Source of the DNA: Lysobacterales bacterium
GTDB lineage: Bacteria; Pseudomonadota; Gammaproteobacteria; Xanthomonadales; Marinicellaceae
DNA length: 10,509 nucleotides
NCBI GenBank assembly: GCA_015494035.1
Contig: WGBZ01000361.1
Coordinates: 1-10,509, forward strand
Direction: 5' to 3'
Shown here: positions 6,472 to 10,509 of the stretch, piece after piece
How positions within the stretch are numbered: the stretch's first letter is position 1
How the letters are laid out: every line of letters begins with the position of its first letter
Position numbers and translations under genes: made by a program
The notes under the pieces: generated by a model
What the model was told of the DNA's origin: nothing
Seen by the model: the letters and a program-made list of their open reading frames with translations, nothing else
Database searches by the model: none

Positions 6472-7733
6472 CAAAAAGAATACCCCACGCCCAGGTTGAA
6501 TCCGTCATCATCGGCCGCGCCAGACTGGTTCTGGTAATCCATCTTGAAAACCACTTGCGGGTGCAGCCAGTAGTTGGCACCAATATTGAGTTGTTTGATC
6601 GACGTGTCTGCACGGTCATCACCCGCGTTGTTGTCCCACATTGCATAACGGGCAAACAAGCCAATGTTTTGCCGATCACCAAATCGCCATGAAGGCTCGA
6701 TGTAATAGCCGCTTTGTTGTTCCCGGCCAGGTGCCAGCGCCTTGACTTTGTCGTCCAGGTTCCAGCGGGCCACCAACGCCTTCAGGCCAAACGGGCCGTT
6801 GCGGTATTGGGCATCGGCCTCCAGCAAGGTGGCGCCTATACCCAGTTCACCCTGGGTTATGTCCTGTTGCTGATGGACAAGGGCCGATAACTGCAGGCCC
6901 GGTGCGGGTAGAAACTGGATTCGGGCCGTCAGGGCGCCGTCATTGGCCGTGGCCTTGGCCACGCTTTGGCGACCGGAACGAATAAGAAATGCCTTGGAGC
7001 CACTGGTTGGCACATTGAGCCCGCTGGATATCATGATATCCGCGCTGAGGCGTTGTGAGATTTTCCAGCGACCGGCCAACCCGGCTTCCCACCACGTGGT
7101 GGGCAGAATGTTTTTTTCCACCGGGTTGCGTTCAACACCAAAGAAGGTATCGGGTTCATGGGTTTCATTGAGTATACCCACTGGCATCAACATTAAACCG
7201 GCCTTAGCGGTAAATGAATCGTTAAAGCGGTGCCCGATAAAAGCCTGTTCCAGCTCCATTGCTCCGGGCTTTCCTTCACCGGACAGAGCGTGCTCCACTT
7301 CCAGTTCGGAATAGAAACGTGTTTGGTCGGAGAAATCATGCCCGATAAACAGCACAAAGCGATGAAAATCCACTTTATTGCCACTGTCAGTGTTGTTATA
7401 GTGCAGCTCGCCGTAACCACCCAGGCTGGTTTGTGCCGCCGCAGGTACGGTGTCTTCTACGGCTTCGGCCATTTGTTGCAGATTATCCTCTTGCGCCTCT
7501 ACGTGTTTGGCGGTGCTGTCGAGGCGGTTTTTTAGCTCCCTCAGCTCTTTTTGCAACGTCTCAATAGTGTGCTGTTGTTGCTGAACGATCTGCCACAGGC
7601 GCGTGCTGTCGGGAACATCTTCGGACTTGGGACTGCCTGATCCTGTTTGCGCCAGGGCCTGAAAGGAAACGATGCAAAACAGCCACGTCAACGCAAGGGA
7701 ACGGGATATTCGGTTTGGGAGTGGTGATATCAT
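6471..7733 (-). CDS. Outer-membrane porin with N-terminal coiled coil
   Basis: A 420-residue protein with a signal peptide (residues 1-29, ending QALA) and a heptad-rich coiled coil at about 44-93 (LWQIVQQQQHTIETLQKELRELKNRL). An antiparallel beta-barrel region runs from about residue 102 (SLGGYGELHYN) to the C-terminal GVGYSF. The terminal phenylalanine is the sorting signal of outer-membrane barrel proteins. Alternating strands with aromatic ends and a ...VEHALSG...ELEQAFIGHRFND region resemble the OprO/OprP-like porin group. Substrate specificity cannot be read from the sequence. It is the first gene of the operon, with a good Shine-Dalgarno (AGAGG) before the ATG and a Fur-box promoter upstream. 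This suggests it admits an iron-related or redox-active solute under iron limitation. Confidence 0.82.
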   Translation of the reverse strand: MISPLPNRISRSLALTWLFCIVSFQALAQTGSGSPKSEDVPDSTRLWQIVQQQQHTIETLQKELRELKNRLDSTAKHVEAQEDNLQQMAEAVEDTVPAAAQTSLGGYGELHYNNTDSGNKVDFHRFVLFIGHDFSDQTRFYSELEVEHALSGEGKPGAMELEQAFIGHRFNDSFTAKAGLMLMPVGILNETHEPDTFFGVERNPVEKNILPTTWWEAGLAGRWKISQRLSADIMISSGLNVPTSGSKAFLIRSGRQSVAKATANDGALTARIQFLPAPGLQLSALVHQQQDITQGELGIGATLLEADAQYRNGPFGLKALVARWNLDDKVKALAPGREQQSGYYIEPSWRFGDRQNIGLFARYAMWDNNAGDDRADTSIKQLNIGANYWLHPQVVFKMDYQNQSGAADDDGFNLGVGYSF

Positions 7734-7798
7734 GGTGACCTCTAAATTCCGTGATGAAAAAGAGTGATGAGAGATAGCCTGCTTGGGCCGGAAACCGG

Positions 7799-7827
7799 AT
7801 TCTAATGCAAATGAGAACGATTATCAA
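7799..7827 (-). promoter_or_regulatory. Sigma-70-like promoter of the porin-FMN-PepSY operon
   Basis: On the minus strand TTGATA (7822-7827) and TAGAAT (7799-7804) are separated by exactly 17 bp, each matching its consensus at 5/6. This is the best promoter match I found in the window. It lies 66 bp upstream of the porin ATG. The Fur box covers the -35 element and much of the spacer, the standard position for repression. Confidence 0.75.
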
Positions 7828-9004
7828 TAATGAAACTATCCGGGTGGGGATTGCCTGCGTTATGGCGCTGGGTCTGCTCACCGCCTGCGCGGACTCCCAG
7901 CCGGCCGCTGAAGGGAACAATCAGTCGCCATCGGTGCTTCACAAGCAGTCGTATTATGTGTTTGGCACCGTGCTGGATGTCCTGGTTTGGGCGCCGAAAG
8001 AAAAGCAGCCGGCACTGGAAAACGCCTTGTTGAAGGTGGAAGAAAAACTGAACGCCATGCACCATCAGTGGCATGCCTGGAAGCCGGGTCGCTTGCAGGC
8101 CATCAATGCGGCTTTGCGTCATGGCCAACGCATTACGCTGAGTGACGAAGAAGCGCGTTTTTTGCAGCGGGTCAAGGCCTTGAGCCAGACCAGCGAGGGC
8201 GCTTTTGACCCGGCCATTGGCGAACTGGTGCACCTGTGGGGGTTTCACGCCGATGAGTTCCCCTTGCACACACCGCCACCTGATGCCACCGCTATTGATG
8301 AGTGGCTGCAACAGCGGCCATCCATGGCCGATCTGCACCTGACCAAGAAAAGTGAAGGCGTGCAGTTGTGGAGCAGCAACCCACGAATCTGGCTGGATTT
8401 TGGCGGGGTGGCCAAGGGTTATGCCACTGATGTGGTGGCAAAAATGCTGCAGCAGGCGGGGTTTGCGGACGTGATTATCAATGCCGGTGGCGATGTGCTG
8501 GTCAATGGCCAGAAAGGGGTGGCGCCGTGGCGGGTGGCCATTCGCGCCCCGGGCGCCGACTGGCCCGGAGACATTCTGGCGGTAATCGAAAGCCGTGGCC
8601 ATGAAGCCATTTTTACCTCCGGCAATTATCAGCGTTACACCCGCTATGACGGTACACGCTATGCGCACATCCTCGATCCGGCAACAGGCTGGCCGGTGCC
8701 GGATGTGGTTTCCGCCACGGTGATCGCAGATGATGGCACCCTGGCTGACGCAGCAGCCACCGCTATGATTGTGGCCGGTTGGCAGCGGTGGCCGCGCGTG
8801 GCGCAGCAGCTGGGGCTGGACAGCGTCTTGCTGCTGGGCGAGGACGGCCGGTGTGAAATCAGCCCGGCCATGGCCGGTCGACTGAAAAACAGCCGCCTGC
8901 ACTGCCAGCTCCGCTCTGTGGAGGCCGATGGTGAGAAAAATCCAGCCTTGAAATCGGCGCCGGCGCGCCATGAATCTGGCCAATCCAGCGGGAAATCGAC
9001 ATGA
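7805..9004 (+). CDS. apbE: FAD:protein FMN transferase (ApbE), lipoprotein
   Basis: Transfers FMN from FAD to a threonine on exported flavoproteins. It is a lipoprotein (lipobox LLTAC, Cys28) expected on the periplasmic face of the inner membrane. Family motifs run in order: [10 protein letters not shown] (50-59), [16 protein letters not shown] (132-147), [14 protein letters not shown] (196-209), [11 protein letters not shown] (225-235), TSGNYQRY (271-278), [12 protein letters not shown] (286-297) and [13 protein letters not shown] (309-321, with the Mg-binding aspartate region). The first ATG gives a proper n-region and signal, but it lies in the opposing promoter and has a weak Shine-Dalgarno. 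ATG at 7811 is an alternative. Later starts (GTG 7844, ATG 7862) would spoil the signal peptide. A tail of about 35 residues after the family's usual end runs to a 4-bp ATGA overlap with tsaD. The FMN protein encoded divergently is its likely substrate. Confidence 0.94.
   Translation: MQMRTIINNETIRVGIACVMALGLLTACADSQPAAEGNNQSPSVLHKQSYYVFGTVLDVLVWAPKEKQPALENALLKVEEKLNAMHHQWHAWKPGRLQAINAALRHGQRITLSDEEARFLQRVKALSQTSEGAFDPAIGELVHLWGFHADEFPLHTPPPDATAIDEWLQQRPSMADLHLTKKSEGVQLWSSNPRIWLDFGGVAKGYATDVVAKMLQQAGFADVIINAGGDVLVNGQKGVAPWRVAIRAPGADWPGDILAVIESRGHEAIFTSGNYQRYTRYDGTRYAHILDPATGWPVPDVVSATVIADDGTLADAAATAMIVAGWQRWPRVAQQLGLDSVLLLGEDGRCEISPAMAGRLKNSRLHCQLRSVEADGEKNPALKSAPARHESGQSSGKST
7810..7828. promoter_or_regulatory. 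Fur box between the porin operon and apbE
   Basis: AATGAGAACGATTATCAAT fits the Fur operator. Its core TGAGAACGATTATCA (7812-7826) is a 7-1-7 palindrome with only two departures from TGATAATnATTATCA. It sits inside the porin-operon promoter and at the same time within the first codons of the apbE reading frame, so Fe-Fur bound here could block both directions. Confidence 0.8.
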
Positions 9005-10056
9005 AAGTCCTCGGCATCGAGTCATCCTGTGACGAAACAGGCATCGCCATTTATGACACCGAAAACGGCCTCTTGGCCGAGCAACTGCATTCACAGATTG
9101 CCTTGCACGCCCGCCATGGCGGTGTGGTGCCGGAGCTGGCATCGCGCGATCACGTGCGCAAGGCGGTGCCACTGATACAGGCCACCTTGAAACAGGCCGA
9201 CTTGAGCCTGAATGACCTGGACGGCATTGCCTGGACAGCCGGGCCGGGCCTGGCCGGGGCCTTGCTGGTGGGGGCCAGCCTGGGCCAGAGTCTGGCTTGG
9301 GCGTTGGACATTCCAGCCGTGGAAGTGCATCACATGGAAGGCCATTTGCTGGCGCCTTTGCTGGGCGATGACCCGCCACCATTCCCGTTTCTCAGCCTAC
9401 TGGTTTCCGGTGGCCACAGCCTGTTGGTGGCCGTGCGCGAACTGGGTGATTACCGCATTCTGGGTGACACGCTGGATGACGCCGCCGGTGAGGCTTTTGA
9501 CAAAACGGCCAAATTGCTGGGACTGCCCTATCCGGGTGGCAAGGCCCTGGCCGAGCTGGCCAAAAAAGGCGACTCCGGCCGGTTTGCTTTTCCGCGCCCC
9601 ATGATAAATCGCCCGGGACTGGACATGAGCTTTTCCGGTCTCAAGACCTTTACCCGCGTGACCTGGGAGAAAAGCCGGCAAGCTGCCACCAGTGAGGCCG
9701 AACGGGAACAACTCAAGGCCGATATTGCGGCCGGGTTTCAGGAAGCGGTGGTGGACACGTTGGTGCGAAAATGTCAGCGGGCCATCAAGCAAAGCGGTTT
9801 GAAGCGCCTGGTAGTGGCCGGTGGCGTCAGCGCCAACAGCGCCTTGCGCCAGCGTTTGCAGGCCATGACGCAGCAACACGGCGGCCAGGTGTATTTTCCA
9901 CCGCTGGACTGGTGCACAGATAACGGTGCCATGATCGCTCTGGCCGGTGCCTTGCGCTTGCAGGCCGGCGAGCGCAAAACCGGTTGGGCCATTGATATCC
10001 ACCCACGCTGGTCGCTGGAAGCGCTGCGACGGCCAGGGCCGGTAAGGAACCTCTGA
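9001..10056 (+). CDS. tsaD: tRNA N6-adenosine threonylcarbamoyltransferase TsaD
   Basis: Transfers the threonylcarbamoyl group to A37 of ANN-reading tRNAs as part of the TsaB-TsaD-TsaE machinery in the cytoplasm; normally essential. The protein has the ASKHA-fold start ([19 protein letters not shown]), the metal-binding HHMEGH (His111 and His115, the E. coli numbering), LLVSGGHS (133-140), [38 protein letters not shown] (272-283) and CTDNGAMIA with Asp307. The total of 351 residues is a little longer than E. coli (337). The family end is near HPRWSLEAL; the final RNL and the stop codon lie inside an inserted repeat element. The ATG overlaps the apbE stop (ATGA). The common rpsU-tsaD divergent arrangement is absent here. 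Confidence 0.97.
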   Translation: MKVLGIESSCDETGIAIYDTENGLLAEQLHSQIALHARHGGVVPELASRDHVRKAVPLIQATLKQADLSLNDLDGIAWTAGPGLAGALLVGASLGQSLAWALDIPAVEVHHMEGHLLAPLLGDDPPPFPFLSLLVSGGHSLLVAVRELGDYRILGDTLDDAAGEAFDKTAKLLGLPYPGGKALAELAKKGDSGRFAFPRPMINRPGLDMSFSGLKTFTRVTWEKSRQAATSEAEREQLKADIAAGFQEAVVDTLVRKCQRAIKQSGLKRLVVAGGVSANSALRQRLQAMTQQHGGQVYFPPLDWCTDNGAMIALAGALRLQAGERKTGWAIDIHPRWSLEALRRPGPVRNL

Positions 10057-10208
10057 TTGAATCGTGACACGGCATCTTGCGGCGTAAAATCGTCCATTTC
10101 TGTGTTGCAAACCTTCGCAATAGCCTGGCTATTACGTGCGGGTTGCGCCTTGAACTGAACAATTTTTCACAACAATCTGCTCGCGCCAGACTCAATCAGA
10201 GGTTCCCT
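10044..10208. mobile_element. 165-bp MITE-like element overlapping the tsaD stop
   Basis: The terminal arms AAGGAACCTCTGATTGA (10044-10060) and TCAATCAGAGGTTCCCT (10192-10208) are 17-bp inverted repeats with one mismatch. The interior holds a perfect 7-1-7 palindrome, AATAGCC-T-GGCTATT (10119-10133), flanked by further complementary stretches (GCAAACC on the left, GGGTTGC on the right). The transcript could therefore fold into one long hairpin. No open frame looks like a transposase. The ends are of the same family as those at 52-122 and 4999-5013. The overall look is that of a non-autonomous miniature transposon. I see no clear target-site duplication. The left arm supplies the last codons and stop of tsaD. 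Confidence 0.75.
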
Positions 10209-10253
10209 GACACCTAACGCTTCTAGGATTCTACTCAGGAAGGCCGGTTATCC

Positions 10254-10509
10254 CTACCAGTCGCAACTGGCCGCAAAGGCCCGGGCGGTCGGGGCGGCCT
10301 CGGTGAGTAACTGCGGCAGTTTATCGGCCTGATCTGAAGCCACGGCCACATCCAGCCAGTATTCCGGCCACTGTTCCAGGCGGGCTTCCCACTGCGCATC
10401 AAAACCGCGTTGGAGCAGGCTTTCCAGACGTGCCATGGCGTTGTCCTTGTCCCGGTACAGCCCCAGGGAAACGGTGTTTTCATGCGCCCCGGCGGTGACC
10501 ACGTAGTAA
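10254..10509 (-). CDS. SPOR-like domain protein, C-terminal fragment
   Basis: An open frame enters from the right edge and ends at the TAG at 10254-10256, giving about 85 C-terminal residues. It reads YYVVTAGAHENTVSLGLYRDKDNAMARLESLLQRGFDAQ and then EYWLDVAV. The pattern of a hydrophobic strand, SLGLYRDKDNA and a helix with L..L...GFDA is that of SPOR domains, which bind denuded glycan strands of septal peptidoglycan. SPOR proteins of this kind often sit near birA/coaX, but the neighbour is out of view. The gene has no start in the window. The GTG at 10500-10502 is an internal valine, not a start. The 45 bp between it and the MITE show no terminator. Confidence 0.65.
   Translation of the reverse strand, partial: YYVVTAGAHENTVSLGLYRDKDNAMARLESLLQRGFDAQWEARLEQWPEYWLDVAVASDQADKLPQLLTEAAPTARAFAASCDW

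Noticed and set aside
7830..8033. Alternative apbE start at ATG 7830
   Set aside because: That ATG is in a different frame and its translation loses all ApbE motifs.
7802..9382. Long minus-strand open frame of 526 codons opposite apbE and tsaD
   Set aside because: It lies wholly opposite two strongly recognised genes and its translation is rich in Arg, His, Pro and Gln with no family motif. It is a by-product of high-GC coding sequence.
9397..10110. Minus-strand open frame of 237 codons opposite tsaD, extending into the MITE
   Set aside because: It is antisense to tsaD over most of its length, with no ribosome-binding site and no recognisable domain.
10500..10502. GTG at the right edge as the start of the SPOR-like gene
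   Set aside because: The frame stays open to the window edge (Tyr-Tyr-Val before it), and a SPOR domain begins with exactly such a YYV strand, so the codon is internal.

Overview
The window reads as a chromosomal segment of a gammaproteobacterium. Five genes are close to the E. coli/Pseudomonas versions in length and active-site numbering (Smg, DprA, peptide deformylase, the Can-type carbonic anhydrase, TsaD). The smg/dprA/LysM/def order, with def divergent, is the arrangement familiar from that class. GC content is moderately high. No genus can be assigned from the sequence alone.

Left part (1-3736): a minus-strand block runs LysM protein -> terminator -> dprA -> smg, with dprA and smg overlapping by ATGA. 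def is divergent from the LysM gene. The usual partner fmt does not follow def. Instead def converges on, and overlaps by 14 bp, a minus-strand beta-carbonic anhydrase (can). Next comes an unrecognised 100-residue two-helix membrane protein with its own promoter and terminator (4445-4861), then a gene-poor 0.2 kb stretch carrying a solo repeat end.

Central part (5078-9004): this is the most interesting block. A tightly coupled minus-strand operon encodes an outer-membrane porin, a periplasmic FMN-binding protein with an SGAT flavinylation motif, and a short PepSY-type inner-membrane protein. The junctions are TGATG and GTGA. Divergent from it is apbE, the flavin transferase expected to load FMN onto the SGAT threonine. 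A strong sigma-70-like promoter for the porin operon (TTGATA-17-TAGAAT) has a near-consensus Fur box inside its spacer. This suggests an iron-repressed extracytoplasmic flavin redox system, plausibly for ferric reduction or uptake. The individual families are known; the role of the assembly is inference.

Right part (9001-10509): tsaD (tRNA t6A synthesis) overlaps the end of apbE by ATGA. A 165-bp MITE-like element begins inside the last codons of tsaD and supplies its stop codon. A minus-strand gene fragment ending in a SPOR-like domain runs off the right edge.

A family of short terminal inverted repeats (roughly AGGGAASCNCTGATYGA) recurs at 52-122, 4999-5013 and 10044-10208. Two of the three copies touch a gene's stop codon.
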